DNA of 64,000 nt from Metabacillus litoralis (GCF_020524045.1 NZ_JAIVKL010000002.1:1-64000); one strand, 5' to 3'; shown: positions 18,673 to 27,319, counted from the stretch's first letter. Notes: generated by a model not told the origin, from the sequence alone. Numbers and translations are program-made.

Positions 18673-19122
18673 ATGAAATTCAAAATCGAAACAATACCAA
18701 ACGATCGAATTGCTTATATGCGAAGAGTAGGTCCTTATGGTCCTGCTAATACGGAAGTAATGGAGAAGTTAAAAAATTGGGCTAAGGAGAAAAATCTTCT
18801 TGAAACTGCGATATTATTTGCAATAGCTCAAGATAATCCTGAAACTACACTTCCTGAAAACTGTAGATTTGATGCTTGTATAGTCATTCCAAAAGAATTT
18901 CATTGTGATGATTCAGTTTCTGAAGGAGAACTTACTGGTGGAAAGTATATGATTTGCGAAGTAAAACATACAGCAGAAGCTATTCAAAAAGCATATTCTG
19001 ATATTTTTCAGTTACTTCAAATGCATGGTTATGAAATGGAAAACAAACCAATGATGGAAAAATATATTGGTGATCCAGTTAGCAACCCTTATTGTGACAT
19101 ATGTATTCCTATTAAATCATAA
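18673..19122 (+). CDS. GyrI-like small-molecule-binding protein
   Basis: 149 aa, the usual size for a stand-alone GyrI/SbmC-like (AraC effector-binding) domain, without a DNA-binding part. It shows the family opening 'ETIPNDRIAYMRRVGPYG', 'CRFDACIVIP', a Gly-Gly 'ELTGGKYMICEV' strand and the C-terminal 'DICIPIK'. Such proteins bind or hydrolyse small hydrophobic compounds or protect gyrase. ATG with AGAAAGGTAGG upstream. Monocistronic. Confidence 0.88.
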   Translation: MKFKIETIPNDRIAYMRRVGPYGPANTEVMEKLKNWAKEKNLLETAILFAIAQDNPETTLPENCRFDACIVIPKEFHCDDSVSEGELTGGKYMICEVKHTAEAIQKAYSDIFQLLQMHGYEMENKPMMEKYIGDPVSNPYCDICIPIKS

Positions 19123-19164
19123 CAATATTGCTTTCCTAAGCTTGCTTTCGATAAACAACATTAA

Positions 19165-19218
19165 AAATAAACGATAAAGACATTAAGGGTAACTCAACGT
19201 TTTTTATCGTTTATTTAC
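19165..19218 (+). terminator. Terminator of the GyrI-like gene
   Basis: AAATAAACGATAAA pairs perfectly with TTTATCGTTTATTT across a 24-nt loop. Between here and 19556 there is no gene. A weak CTTATTA/TAATAAG pair around 19345-19385 has no clear meaning. Confidence 0.7.
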
Positions 19219-19556
19219 TTATTTTTTTATCTATATCTATTAATCTTTTACGTTTATTAAAAAACAAGCTAAAATTTATTAACCAATGGTCCAACCTGCT
19301 CTTTACAGGTGTTTACAGTTTCTCAATCCTAAATAAAAAAAGCCCTTATTATGAACCGCACCGTTAATAGTGACAGTGTAATAAGAAGCTTTAACCTAAT
19401 AAAAGGTGATTTCAAAAATAAAAAACACTTATTTATTTTAGCGCACTTAGAAAGTTTAGAGAATTAATATATAACAAGCTCGTTCAATGTACTTCAAGTA
19501 TTAAAGTACTCAGGCAAAAGATTTATGGATTTTTTCCGTCAAAAGCTACATTTAAC

Positions 19557-19889
19557 CTATCTTTTCATAGCTTTATCCACTTTTTCATTAACCGAATTTT
19601 GATAGAGATCCGCATAAGTTGGTGAATCTTCAATCAAAGCATCGCAGAAAGCAGCAACGTCTGTTCCTGTGACTTGAAGCACATCTTTTCCTGCAGCTGC
19701 ACCTTCTTCAAAGAAGCTGAGAATGTCAGAGAACAGTCCAATACCTTCGTTAAGCTCCACAGGGCCAACTTTGAAGAGATATTTTTGGATTTCTTTATAA
19801 ACAATTTGATAATCTTGAGGAAGTGCTTTGACGCGCGAAACATGAGCTCTCCATTCTTTTTTGCCTTCAATGATTTTTTTGATACTCAT
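19557..19889 (-). CDS. DUF1048 protein, second copy
   Basis: 110 aa, soluble, helical. Family signs: 'LPQDYQIVYKEIQKY' and 'DVAAFCDALIEDSPTYADLYQ'. It overlaps the upstream paralogue by 4 bp (ATGA), so they are coupled. DUF1048 proteins are usually encoded next to PadR regulators, as here. Molecular role unknown. Confidence 0.85.
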   Translation of the reverse strand: MSIKKIIEGKKEWRAHVSRVKALPQDYQIVYKEIQKYLFKVGPVELNEGIGLFSDILSFFEEGAAAGKDVLQVTGTDVAAFCDALIEDSPTYADLYQNSVNEKVDKAMKR

Positions 19890-20239
19890 TTCAACCCTCC
19901 TAATTTTCTTGCTATGTTCTTGTTGAGTTGGTCACGCCATTTATCTCGATACGTTTTTGCTCCTTCGTCATCAACAAGTGCTGTGCAAAAGCCTTTAATA
20001 TCATCCCCAAGTACTTCTTCAACGCTCTGACCATCTGCTGATGTTACTTCAAGCAGTTCTAGAGCACTGTCAAAAATAGGCATCAAATTACGACCACTAA
20101 AATCTCCGTGAACCCAGAGATTACTAACAATTTCTTTCCAAGCAGTTTGATATTCTGCTGGCAAGACTTTAGATCGTGCTTCAAAACCTTTCATTTCTTT
20201 CGTCATATCACTGCCAGTGATTTTTTCTAAAAAGTTCAT
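19886..20239 (-). CDS. DUF1048 protein, first copy
   Basis: 117 aa, paralogous to its neighbour: 'LPAEYQTAWKEIVSNL' and 'DIKGFCTALVDDEGAKTYRDKWRDQLN'. Good GGAGGAGA site. It lies 150 bp downstream of the PadR gene in the same direction; that gap holds nothing recognisable and the three genes probably share a transcript. The paired DUF1048 arrangement suggests a heteromeric partner set. Confidence 0.87.
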   Translation of the reverse strand: MNFLEKITGSDMTKEMKGFEARSKVLPAEYQTAWKEIVSNLWVHGDFSGRNLMPIFDSALELLEVTSADGQSVEEVLGDDIKGFCTALVDDEGAKTYRDKWRDQLNKNIARKLGGLK

Positions 20240-20389
20240 TTTTCATCTCCTCCTTTAAGTAATAAGTTGTTTTACATATTCTCATTAGTTAATTGTATCT
20301 TTAATTTATGACATTCTTACCAAACAACAAATGCCTACTGCGACTTATTAAAAAGATTGCTTAATTGATCTATTTTTGTAAAAAGACTT

Positions 20390-20713
20390 CTATTGTTTTG
20401 CTTTTAATTCATTTAATTTGCTTGAGACAAAATCCCATTTTGTCCAAAAGATTTCTAGTTGCTTTTTACCTGCTGTGTTGAGTGTGTAAAATTTTCTCGG
20501 TGGTCCCACAGTAGATCGCTTTTTCTCAAAGTCCACCAGTTTGTTCCTCTCAAGGCGCGTAGTAATTGTATAAACTGTCCCTTCAACAACATCAGTAAAG
20601 CCAAGTTCACGTAACTGTTGTGTAATTTCATAGCCATAAGTTTCGCCGCGGCTAATGATCTCAAGCACACAACCCTCGAGTACCCCTTTTAACATTTCTG
20701 TTATATTTTCCAA
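20390..20713 (-). CDS. PadR-family transcriptional regulator
   Basis: 107 aa with the classic PadR winged helix: 'CVLEIISRGETYGYEITQQLRELG', 'VVEGTVYTITTRLERNKLV', 'GPPRKFYTLNTAGKK'. It would repress its own operon (PadR-DUF1048-DUF1048) and release on a ligand or stress. It lacks a long C-terminal domain, as in subfamily 2. Confidence 0.92.
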   Translation of the reverse strand: MENITEMLKGVLEGCVLEIISRGETYGYEITQQLRELGFTDVVEGTVYTITTRLERNKLVDFEKKRSTVGPPRKFYTLNTAGKKQLEIFWTKWDFVSSKLNELKAKQ

Positions 20714-20735
20714 TTTTCTACCCCATTTGTATTTT

Positions 20736-20800
20736 ATACTATTTTCCCAGTACTATTTATTACAGATATTCAGTATTACTTACTACCAGTATATTGTATC
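20736..20800. promoter_or_regulatory. Putative PadR operator region
   Basis: Upstream of the padR-like start are repeated ATACT/AGTA(C)T elements: ATACT at 20736 and AGTACT at 20749, then further CAGTAT copies around 20771 and 20790. PadR proteins typically bind ATACT-N10-AGTAT-like dyads, so this cluster is the likely autoregulatory site. The remainder to 21034 is AT-rich with no gene. Confidence 0.45.
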
Positions 20801-21034
20801 GCAGAGTAGTGTATCAAGTCAAGAATAAATCTTTTTTTAAAGAGTACTTCATCACGAGAATTTAAGTTTTATTATTCAATTGGTTACGTGTTAATTCAAT
20901 CTAATTTTGATAGATGCTTTTTAACGACTAAAAATTGAGATAAATACCATTGATGTATTTTGAACAGCTTTGTTCTTTATATTTTAATACGTAGTAACCA
21001 GTATAGTACCGACCAAATTAAGTAAACAGAATAG

Positions 21035-21065
21035 AAAAAAGACACGATTCGTACACGCGTCTTTT
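21035..21065 (-). terminator. Terminator of the DUF4256 gene
   Basis: On the minus strand, AAAAGACGCG pairs with CGTGTCTTTT (one mismatch) across a 9-nt loop and ends in TTTTTT. Confidence 0.7.
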
Positions 21066-21102
21066 CGTTTATTTGTTTATTATATTAACTGTTTGTTTAA
21101 AT

Positions 21103-21684
21103 TTAAATACTTAATAAACCACGGAAACCTCTTGATCCATAATATGAGTCCGCTCCGTTATGATAAAGAAACACATGATCATAACGACAGTCACAAAATA
21201 TTGCACCGCCACGATCTCTAATATCAGAAGGTGTTAGCACCCAACTAGATGTTTTTAAGTCGAATTTTTCAAGTTTCTGTAGCTCTCGATATTGTTCTTC
21301 ATTTAACAGTTCAATGCCCATGGCAGCTGCCATATCCATTGCACTATTTTCTGGTTTGTTTTTTTTCCTTGAGTCTAGCGCTTTACGATCGTAACAAACA
21401 CTTCTTCGCCCTTTAGGACTTTCCGCTGAACAATCATAAAAAATGTATTCATTCATCTCTTTATCATAATCAACAACATCTGGCTCACCACCCGTTCTTT
21501 CCATTTCATAGAGTGACCACAGTTTGTCATGATTATCATCCAATTTTTCTTGAACTTTACTCCATTCAAGATTTTTATGACGATGCATATTTTTCTCAAA
21601 ACGCTCTTTCAATACACCGAGTAATTCTTCACGTTGAGCTAGAGAAAGCTCCTTGTTAGCAACAATTTCATCATTTTCTATCAT
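21103..21684 (-). CDS. DUF4256 domain protein
   Basis: 193 aa, starting at the ATG at 21684 behind AAAGGGGAA (the GTG at 21702 is part of that site). Family marks: 'TGGEPDVVDYD', 'YIFYDCSAESPKGRRSVCYDRKA', 'GGAIFCDCRYDHVFLYHNGA' and 'SRGFRG'. The protein is cytosolic and conserved in Bacillus and many other bacteria; its activity is not known. Conserved Asp/Cys/Arg clusters suggest an enzyme. Confidence 0.88.
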   Translation of the reverse strand: MIENDEIVANKELSLAQREELLGVLKERFEKNMHRHKNLEWSKVQEKLDDNHDKLWSLYEMERTGGEPDVVDYDKEMNEYIFYDCSAESPKGRRSVCYDRKALDSRKKNKPENSAMDMAAAMGIELLNEEQYRELQKLEKFDLKTSSWVLTPSDIRDRGGAIFCDCRYDHVFLYHNGADSYYGSRGFRGLLSI

Positions 21685-21774
21685 TATAAATTCCCCTTTC
21701 ACTTAAAATAAGTTTTGTAAACGTGAAATTTTATGTAAAATTATCTTTCGTACTCCTTTATGTTGGAAAAGTTT

Positions 21775-21987
21775 TTATGTCCTTCTAGTTTTAGTTTGCA
21801 AATATTGGATCAATCCTAAAACTCCACCTATAAAACCAGTAATGATAAGTGATATTCCCATTAACAAATCAAAAAAACCTTGTCCATTAAATAAGTAATA
21901 AACACCACTAAACCCTAATAAAATTCCCAGAATACTATAGATTATCGTGATTGTTGGATTTTCTAGTTTAGTTTTCTTCCTCACCAT
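21775..21987 (-). CDS. Small membrane protein, two helices, 70 aa
   Basis: Basic N-terminus, then two hydrophobic helices (residues about 13-33 and 40-60) joined by a short glycine-containing loop, and a basic tail. GGAGGG site 6 nt before the ATG. Upstream of the DUF4256 gene? No: it lies beyond it at higher coordinates, so it could be transcribed with DUF4256. Function unknown. Confidence 0.65.
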   Translation of the reverse strand: MVRKKTKLENPTITIIYSILGILLGFSGVYYLFNGQGFFDLLMGISLIITGFIGGVLGLIQYLQTKTRRT

Positions 21988-22122
21988 TATTTCCCTCCAT
22001 TACTTTAATAATTTTACCATATTCCACATGTTTAAGATTACTTCTTTGTTATAGAGAAAAGGTTAAGTGAAGTTTTAATACCACACAACGATTTATATAT
22101 AAGGTTAAGTTTATGAAAAATA

Positions 22123-22395
22123 TTATTTCATATAATTCTCTACTAATTCATAACATCTTTCTTCTGTAAGATTTGCTAGCACAGCCACATATTCTAAGTG
22201 TTCCTGTGTACCGCCTTTATATTTTAGTGATGCTTCCAATGCTCGTTCATCTCTACTTTCTATCCAGGTCCGCTGTTCTTCCCTTAATTGGTTCATTTTT
22301 TTTTGTGATAATTGCTTCTTCAAAGCAGTATAAATTTCATTCAGCAATTTATCCCAAATTCCCCATCTATTATTTTCCATTTTTTTCAAAGAGTA
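22123..22395 (-). pseudogene. Truncated copy of a DUF1311 (LprI-like) lipoprotein gene
   Basis: About 88 codons that match, almost residue for residue, the last 88 residues of the intact lipoprotein at 23851-24495: NNRWGIWDKLLNEIY versus DDRWGMWDQLLNEIY, and a nearly identical 'RDERALEASLKYKGGTQEHLEY'. Homology stops at an in-frame TAA just before the matching region. The signal peptide, lipobox and linker are missing, and the only starts (TTG, ATG) lack a ribosome binding site. It is best read as a 5'-deleted duplicate. Confidence 0.7.
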
Positions 22396-22518
22396 TAATG
22401 GAATTTAGTGACTTTTACCTTGTGAACACGGTCGATCCTGTTGGAATTGAAAACTTAAGTTGCAGTGAAACATTTGAAATTATTCGTCTTATCATTAAAA
22501 TCAAATAATGGTTTTTTA

Positions 22519-22700
22519 TTACATATATTTTGAAAAACAATAAAGAGATTTTAATGTCATGTTTACTTTAGTATTTGTCAGTTTGAATTCGGTTCCATGA
22601 GGGAAATCTTTTGGTAATTTCCCATTTTCACCATCAATGCCTGGAAGATCAGTCTTTCCTGTTGTTGCTGCCCATTAATCCCATTGAGGTTCAGCTATTT
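22519..22700 (-). pseudogene. Unidentified gene remnant with an in-frame stop
   Basis: Read on the minus strand, one frame gives 'EIAEPQWD', then TAA, then about 46 further codons containing 'GKTDLPGIDGENGKLP' and 'PHGTEFKLTNT', ending in TAA at 22521. The composition is protein-like but there is no start codon with a ribosome binding site. I cannot name the family. The gap 22396-22813 holds only this and the terminator below. Confidence 0.4.
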
Positions 22701-22708
22701 CCAACTTT

Positions 22709-22746
22709 GAGAAAAAAAAGAGCAATTTCATTTATAATGATGCTCT
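22709..22746 (-). terminator. Terminator of the DNA alkylation repair gene
   Basis: On the minus strand AGAGCATCATTATAAATGA folds back on TTTCATT...GCTCT and is followed by eight T. It lies 70 bp past the stop of the gene at 22814. Confidence 0.7.
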
Positions 22747-22813
22747 ACTTTAAAAATTCTTGTTCCTTGAAATAAGCGTAAATCTTGCTTACTTATTTAT
22801 TTGCAGCTGAAAT

Positions 22814-23521
22814 TTAGCATCTAACATACTTCCGTTTGAAGCCTAGTCTTCCTTTATCGATTTCTTTTTGAATACTTTCGTAAGCATTTAGTAAGCTGCT
22901 TTTTTTATTTTCCCGCTTTATTTCTACTGTACCTACTTCTTTTGCTGTCTCAATCGCTTTTTCATTCAGTGGTAAATAGGAAATCCCTACAGTATATAGA
23001 AAATTATTCATAGCTGATTTCGTTCGTTCTGGAGAATTATGAATTTCTTTTTTAACAGTATCGAGCATTTGGGAAATCTTGCTTTCAGAAAATTCATTGT
23101 CTGGTTTATTTCCTAATAACCAGCAGTAACAACTCCACCCCGATGACATTTTCAGCTCCTGACCACTTGCAATCCAATGATCGGCAATGCTTTGTGCAAG
23201 CTCTGACTCAGCTAATGTTACAGCTACCACATAATCAGACAACATATAAAAATATGCTGCTTCAATCCAACGTTCAAAATCCGAATCAGTCATTGCTTTT
23301 GGGTCTGCAATTATACCTGCAAAATACATCGCATCATAGTTACCTGTAGCATAAAGCTCCTCAGCTAAAGGTTGATTTATTTTTATTTTCTTTGCGATTG
23401 GTTTCATAGCACCTGTTGCTACACCAAAAAGAGGGTCATGTGCTCCATTAGATATGTATATTTTTTTCGTTCGTTCCTTACCTAATGCCTCAAGCTCTTG
23501 CATAACTGTTTCGAAATCCAT
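22814..23521 (-). CDS. DNA alkylation repair family protein (AlkD-like HEAT repeats)
   Basis: 235 aa, all-helical, with the family layout of AlkD/AlkC-like proteins: an N-terminal 'NGAHDPLFGVATGAMKPIAKKIK', 'YDAMYFAGIIADP', 'SDYVVAVTLAESELA' and 'CYCWLLGN'. Relatives excise or recognise alkylated bases. The catalytic residues of true AlkD glycosylases are not confidently visible, and the C-terminal 'VEIKRENKKSS' belongs to the subgroup often found in Bacillus without known activity. AAGGGA site about 12 nt upstream. Monocistronic. Confidence 0.82.
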   Translation of the reverse strand: MDFETVMQELEALGKERTKKIYISNGAHDPLFGVATGAMKPIAKKIKINQPLAEELYATGNYDAMYFAGIIADPKAMTDSDFERWIEAAYFYMLSDYVVAVTLAESELAQSIADHWIASGQELKMSSGWSCYCWLLGNKPDNEFSESKISQMLDTVKKEIHNSPERTKSAMNNFLYTVGISYLPLNEKAIETAKEVGTVEIKRENKKSSLLNAYESIQKEIDKGRLGFKRKYVRC

Positions 23522-23850
23522 TGGTTTTGTACGTCCCTTCTAGGTATCAATACTAATTCGTTGTAGTGTAAGAATGCTTCATAAACTATAAACCATTCTA
23601 ACTATAATTAGCTTAAAAAGTTTCTATGGCATATTTTAACTTATTTCCGCTTGATATCTAAATTCCTTTTAAATTCTTACCCTTTACTAAAATAATTCTT
23701 TAACATTTACTTTATAAATTCTAACACTATATTTATAGTAATTATTGTTATGATCAAACCAAATTGTTGATATTTCATAAACAAATCACTTTTCCTACTA
23801 CAATCCATATATCCATTATATTTGCTCCTGATTATAATTAACTAATCTCT
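23522..23850. other. Intergenic, nothing recognised
   Basis: AT-rich, 330 bp, presumably the promoter of the alkylation-repair gene and the 3' flank of the lipoprotein gene. No hairpin or repeat was identified. Confidence 0.4.
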
Positions 23851-24495
23851 TTATTTCATATAATCCTCAACCAATTCATAGCATCTTTCTTCTGTAATAT
23901 TTGCTGAGACAGCCGAATATTCTAAGTGCTCCTGAGTACCACCTTTATATTTTAGTGATGCTTCCAATGCACGTTCATCTCTGTTTTTTATCCAATTCCT
24001 CTGTTCTTCTTTTAATTGCTCCAATTCCTCTGCTGGCAATTGCTCTTTTAAAGCTCCATATATTTCATTCAGCAATTGATCCCACATTCCCCATCTATCG
24101 TCTTCTACTTTTTTCAAAGCGTATGTCGAAGAATCTGTAGCTTCCAATTTTTCTGCTTCACTTTTAGTTTCATTAATCTTCTTTACATACTTTTCTTTCA
24201 TGTTCTCATCAGTATTATTAGAAGATGACGTTTCATCAATTGCTGTATTCTTGCTTGAAGTATCTTCTTTTTCATTTGTATCATTATTGTCTATTTCCTT
24301 TTTGTCACGATCATTGCTTTCAGAATCTGGAGCATTCTCCGAAAATTCTTCATTTGTACTTTGATTGGAGCTATTGTTTTGTGACTGATTTTCCAACGTA
24401 GTACTTGAATTTTCAGTTGAGCTTCCACAAGCAGACAATACAATAAAACACATTAAAGTAGAAAATATTATTAAAATCCCTTTATTTATTTTCAT
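23851..24495 (-). CDS. DUF1311 (LprI-like) lipoprotein
   Basis: 214 aa. It has a lipoprotein signal with lipobox LSAC, then about 85 residues of Ser/Asn/Asp/Glu-rich linker, then a DUF1311 domain (about residues 105-214) with 'RWGMWDQLLNEIYGALK', 'EEQRNWIKNRDERA' and 'ERCYELVE'. LprI-like domains in some bacteria inhibit lysozyme; whether this one does is unknown. AGGTGAG-type site. The intact parent or sister of the truncated copy at 22123. Confidence 0.85.
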   Translation of the reverse strand: MKINKGILIIFSTLMCFIVLSACGSSTENSSTTLENQSQNNSSNQSTNEEFSENAPDSESNDRDKKEIDNNDTNEKEDTSSKNTAIDETSSSNNTDENMKEKYVKKINETKSEAEKLEATDSSTYALKKVEDDRWGMWDQLLNEIYGALKEQLPAEELEQLKEEQRNWIKNRDERALEASLKYKGGTQEHLEYSAVSANITEERCYELVEDYMK

Positions 24496-24573
24496 AATTC
24501 AACTCACCTCTTATAGATACATTCTTACTGAGACAAAATTCTTTACTATTTATGTAACTACTACACCGATCAA

Positions 24574-24870
24574 CTAAATTGACATAAAAAGCAATACACC
24601 TACTACTATTAAAAATAATGTTATTAAGATACTTAAACAGCTACAAACAATTCCCACGATAGCCATTTTTCTTCCTTCATGTCCGAATCGTTTAATTTCA
24701 TTTAATCCGATAATACCTAGTATTAACCCTGTAACACCTAATAGGAGACCAAGTCCTGAGAAAGCAATTGCAAGAATTGATAAAATACCTAAAATTAAAG
24801 TAGCAATAGCTTTTCCATTTGTTATTGGATTTTCTGATTTATTTTGATAATTAATTTTAATGACCTCCAA
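24574..24870 (-). CDS. DUF4190-type membrane protein with an unusual start
   Basis: About 93-98 aa: a short polar N-terminus, then two long hydrophobic helices separated by 'GLNEIKRFGHEGRKMA', the hallmark of DUF4190. The frame opens right after a TAA. The only standard start is the TTG at 24870, but it forms part of the TTGGAGG ribosome binding site. With normal spacing the ribosome would meet an ATT codon at 24855. Either the TTG is used without its own site, or this is a rare ATT start. Probably a small membrane protein of unknown role. Confidence 0.75.
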   Translation of the reverse strand: MEVIKINYQNKSENPITNGKAIATLILGILSILAIAFSGLGLLLGVTGLILGIIGLNEIKRFGHEGRKMAIVGIVCSCLSILITLFLIVVGVLLFMSI

Positions 24871-24990
24871 TTAAAAATTGTGAATTTTTTACTTAACCTA
24901 TCTATTTACTAACAATAAAAACACAATAATCCTACCCTTATACAATTTAACATAATTTCCTTTATTTTACTTTAAAAATCTTCTAAACTT

Positions 24991-25089
24991 TTACTTCGGT
25001 GTGTAGTAATAGTTTCTTATTAATTTCCACATATCAATTTTAATAATGAAAATAAAAAATAAGACACCAATTACGGCTAAGGGTATCAT
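24991..25089 (-). CDS. Possible very small membrane protein or gene end, 32 aa
   Basis: ATG at 25089 opens 32 codons beginning MIPLAVIGVLFFIFI, one hydrophobic helix, then a basic tail. The ribosome binding site is weak (GGA). The same frame is protein-like upstream too ('GVFIGCKSPDT') but broken by stops, so it may be the end of a decayed gene. The remaining gap 24871-25235 is AT-rich and otherwise empty. Confidence 0.3.
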   Translation of the reverse strand: MIPLAVIGVLFFIFIIKIDMWKLIRNYYYTPK

Positions 25090-25235
25090 TCACGTATCCG
25101 GACTCTTACATCCAATAAATACGCCCTATGCCAAAAAGGTGTCTATAAGTAAGTTTCTTTATTCTGTTTGAAAAATGCTAATTGAGATTGAAGGTCTTAA
25201 GCTACAAGCAAAATCCACATTTTCCCCTCTAAATA

Positions 25236-25910
25236 TTAGTCAATCCATTGAACTACATCTTCAGTAGCTCGTCGCGTTTTCGGACGCGCTGGATCTTCTG
25301 CGCGATAACCAAAAGCAACCATAGCAGATGCGGCGAACTTACCATCTTCAAGAAGTCCTTCGTTATCCAACATCTCATTTACTTTTTCATAATCGAAGCC
25401 CTCAATCGGACAAGAGTCGATACCAATTTGCGCAGCTGCTGTCATCATATTACCAAGCGCAATATATGTTTGTTTACTCGCCCAATCAAACAATGCTCGG
25501 CCGCTTTCGAACAGACGCTGATCATCCTCTTGAAAGCTTCTGTATCTAGGTTTCAGTGTCTCAAGCAAATCATCAGGCATTTGTTTGACAGTTCTTTGTA
25601 AATTTTGCACATACTCAGAATCATATCTAGCATCTGTACGTGCAAGAATAACAACAAAATGGCTTGCAGTCGGAAGCTGCCCTTGAGCGCCCCATGAAAC
25701 TTCTTTTAATTTTTCACGAAATTTCTCATTTTGTACAACAAGAAATTTCCAAGGCTCATATCCAACAGAACTTGGAGACAAACGTCCTGTTTCTAAGATG
25801 AAAGAAAAATTCTCATCGGAAATTTTCTTAGTTGGGTTAAATACCTTTGTTGCATGGCGAAAATTGAACGCAGCAAGGATATCTTGTTTTTTTGCGTCAT
25901 GATTGTTCAT
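25236..25910 (-). CDS. NAD(P)H-dependent nitroreductase (YfkO/NfsB-like)
   Basis: 224 aa, FMN-dependent oxidoreductase that reduces nitro-aromatics or quinones with NAD(P)H. Signs: 'AFNFRHATKVFNPTKKI' and 'TGRLSPSSVGYEPWKFLVVQN' (FMN binding, residues about 15-65), 'YIALGNMMTAAAQIGIDSCPIEGFD' and the C-terminal 'AFGYRAEDPARPKTRR'. AAGGATG site 9 nt before the ATG. Closest in layout to B. subtilis YfkO. Usually induced by electrophile stress; no regulator is adjacent here. Confidence 0.9.
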   Translation of the reverse strand: MNNHDAKKQDILAAFNFRHATKVFNPTKKISDENFSFILETGRLSPSSVGYEPWKFLVVQNEKFREKLKEVSWGAQGQLPTASHFVVILARTDARYDSEYVQNLQRTVKQMPDDLLETLKPRYRSFQEDDQRLFESGRALFDWASKQTYIALGNMMTAAAQIGIDSCPIEGFDYEKVNEMLDNEGLLEDGKFAASAMVAFGYRAEDPARPKTRRATEDVVQWID

Positions 25911-26106
25911 GTTGAATTCATCCTTCTCTAAATTGATTTAAAAACTTGAATTTATTCGGTGATCTAGTTTTCACAAAATACATTGTATATGATTTAACTT
26001 ACTAATAACAAAAAATAAGCTCTAACTCTTAAAGCTTCTTCTTCTTAAGAGCTCGTATAGCCCTAAAATTATTAATTTCTTACTTAAACTATAAAAGTGG
26101 AAAAAA

Positions 26107-26135
26107 TAAAAAACGACCCTTTAAAGAATCGTTCT
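26107..26135 (-). terminator. Terminator of the small gene at 26142-26297
   Basis: On the minus strand AACGATTCTTT...AAAGGGTCGTT folds and is followed by TTTTTT. It lies directly after the stop. The 230-bp stretch back to 25911 is otherwise empty. Confidence 0.7.
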
Positions 26136-26141
26136 TTTAAA

Positions 26142-26297
26142 CTAATTAAATAGATTCTTAATCAAACGAAATAAGATTCTTGGTATAAACATCAAGATGT
26201 TCCAAAATACTTCAAATATGATAGAATCTCGGAATTCAATAAGTATATCCTTAACTATTCCACGGCGATCGTATCTTTTCACTTTTCTGATTTTCAT
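26142..26297 (-). CDS. Small amphipathic/membrane protein, 51 aa
   Basis: Too short for usual gene calls but convincing: GGAG 8 nt before the ATG at 26297, 51 codons, and a terminator straight after the TAG. It starts with a basic stretch (MKIRKVKRYDRRG) and continues with a hydrophobic segment rich in Ile/Phe/Leu and a single Trp. A peripheral or single-pass membrane peptide is likely. Family not recognised. Confidence 0.6.
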   Translation of the reverse strand: MKIRKVKRYDRRGIVKDILIEFRDSIIFEVFWNILMFIPRILFRLIKNLFN

Positions 26298-26391
26298 CCT
26301 TTGTCTCCTAATTAGTTCTAATTGGACAGTTGTTTAAACAGATATGATAAGCAAGATAATTTTCAAAAAACGAATTTAGTCAAAAAAGCCT

Positions 26392-27048
26392 TTACCAATC
26401 AATATACCTGGCTTCACCCGCCTCAAACAATTTATCTGCAATAAGATGACCATCTTTATCAAGAGCTCTTATTGTCCATGTTGCCTCAGAATATTCATCA
26501 AGAACAAATAAGGCATGGTTATTCACTACCTCTTCAAGATGGTAGCTACCCCGATATTTTTCAACTGTATCCATAGTAAAGCTGTAGGTGTCTGATCGTT
26601 TCAACTTCTCTAGGTGATTACCAACAACAATATATTTAATGTTTGTGTCTCTAGTTCTAACTCCAACGATAAAACCGTCTTCTTCATCTCGTCCAATACC
26701 AGCAGCTTCGAATGGTTCATTTCCTTCTAAAAAATAGTCGGATGTCCCGCCTGCATCATAATACAGAAAGCCAATATTTCGATGAATATTCGCCAAACCA
26801 AATGTATTATTGTTTACATCTTCATATAATATAGCTTTTCCATAAACTGTATCTATACTTTTTACTGCTTTAGTTCCAGTAGGTAAAGCACTGTATGGTG
26901 TAAAACGAAAACCTAGTAGTAACAAGACACCTATCATTATGATCAAAACAATCATAATGAATCTCCAAGGTATCTTTTTATTTTTATATGTTAAATATAA
27001 TGTGATCCCAATCAACGTTATGATTAAAAATATCAGTAAATTAAACAT
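26392..27048 (-). CDS. Membrane protein with extracytoplasmic beta-rich domain
   Basis: 218 aa. Two N-terminal helices (residues about 2-20 and 28-47), then a 170-residue soluble domain with many short beta strands and no cysteine. Two short acidic stretches (DVNNN, GRDEEDG) lie in loops. GGAG site upstream. It forms a minus-strand run with the next small membrane gene (22-bp gap). Family not recognised; by topology the domain should face outward. Confidence 0.7.
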   Translation of the reverse strand: MFNLLIFLIITLIGITLYLTYKNKKIPWRFIMIVLIIMIGVLLLLGFRFTPYSALPTGTKAVKSIDTVYGKAILYEDVNNNTFGLANIHRNIGFLYYDAGGTSDYFLEGNEPFEAAGIGRDEEDGFIVGVRTRDTNIKYIVVGNHLEKLKRSDTYSFTMDTVEKYRGSYHLEEVVNNHALFVLDEYSEATWTIRALDKDGHLIADKLFEAGEARYIDW

Positions 27049-27070
27049 ATATACTCCTGCTTTTAAATTA

Positions 27071-27256
27071 TTACTTATTTTTATCCTTACTCCAATTGTA
27101 AGGCATTCTTGCCCAATGAATAAACAATAAAATCAAGTACATTATAAAACAAACAATTATATTTTCTATCCATCTAATATCTTTATTAATTATTAATTGC
27201 CAAGAAATCAAGACGATAAAATACACGAAAGGTAACTTAAGGGTTTTCTTAAACAT
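27071..27256 (-). CDS. Small membrane protein, two helices, 61 aa
   Basis: Strong GGAGG site 7 nt before the ATG. Two hydrophobic helices with conserved-looking Trp residues, then a basic tail (SKDKNK). Immediately upstream of the 26392 gene, so probably co-transcribed with it. Function unknown. Confidence 0.6.
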   Translation of the reverse strand: MFKKTLKLPFVYFIVLISWQLIINKDIRWIENIIVCFIMYLILLFIHWARMPYNWSKDKNK

Positions 27257-27319
27257 AGTAATACCTCCGTCACGCTTCTTATGTTAAGTGAATAAATTGT
27301 CCCTCTTATAGTTAACTAT

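Noticed and set aside
19345-19385. CTTATTA ... TAATAAG pair with GAACCGCACCGTTAATAGTGACAG between, possibly an insertion-sequence end
   Set aside because: No transposase, no second end and no target duplication seen; too short to support.
22173-22508. 111-codon plus-strand frame
   Set aside because: Antisense to the DUF1311 duplicate, whose homology proves the minus strand; no ribosome binding site.
25070-25147. AGACACC ... GGTGTCT inverted pair around 65 bp apart, considered as a riboswitch or terminator
   Set aside because: The arms are short and far apart with no conserved core; the enclosed sequence reads more like decayed coding DNA.
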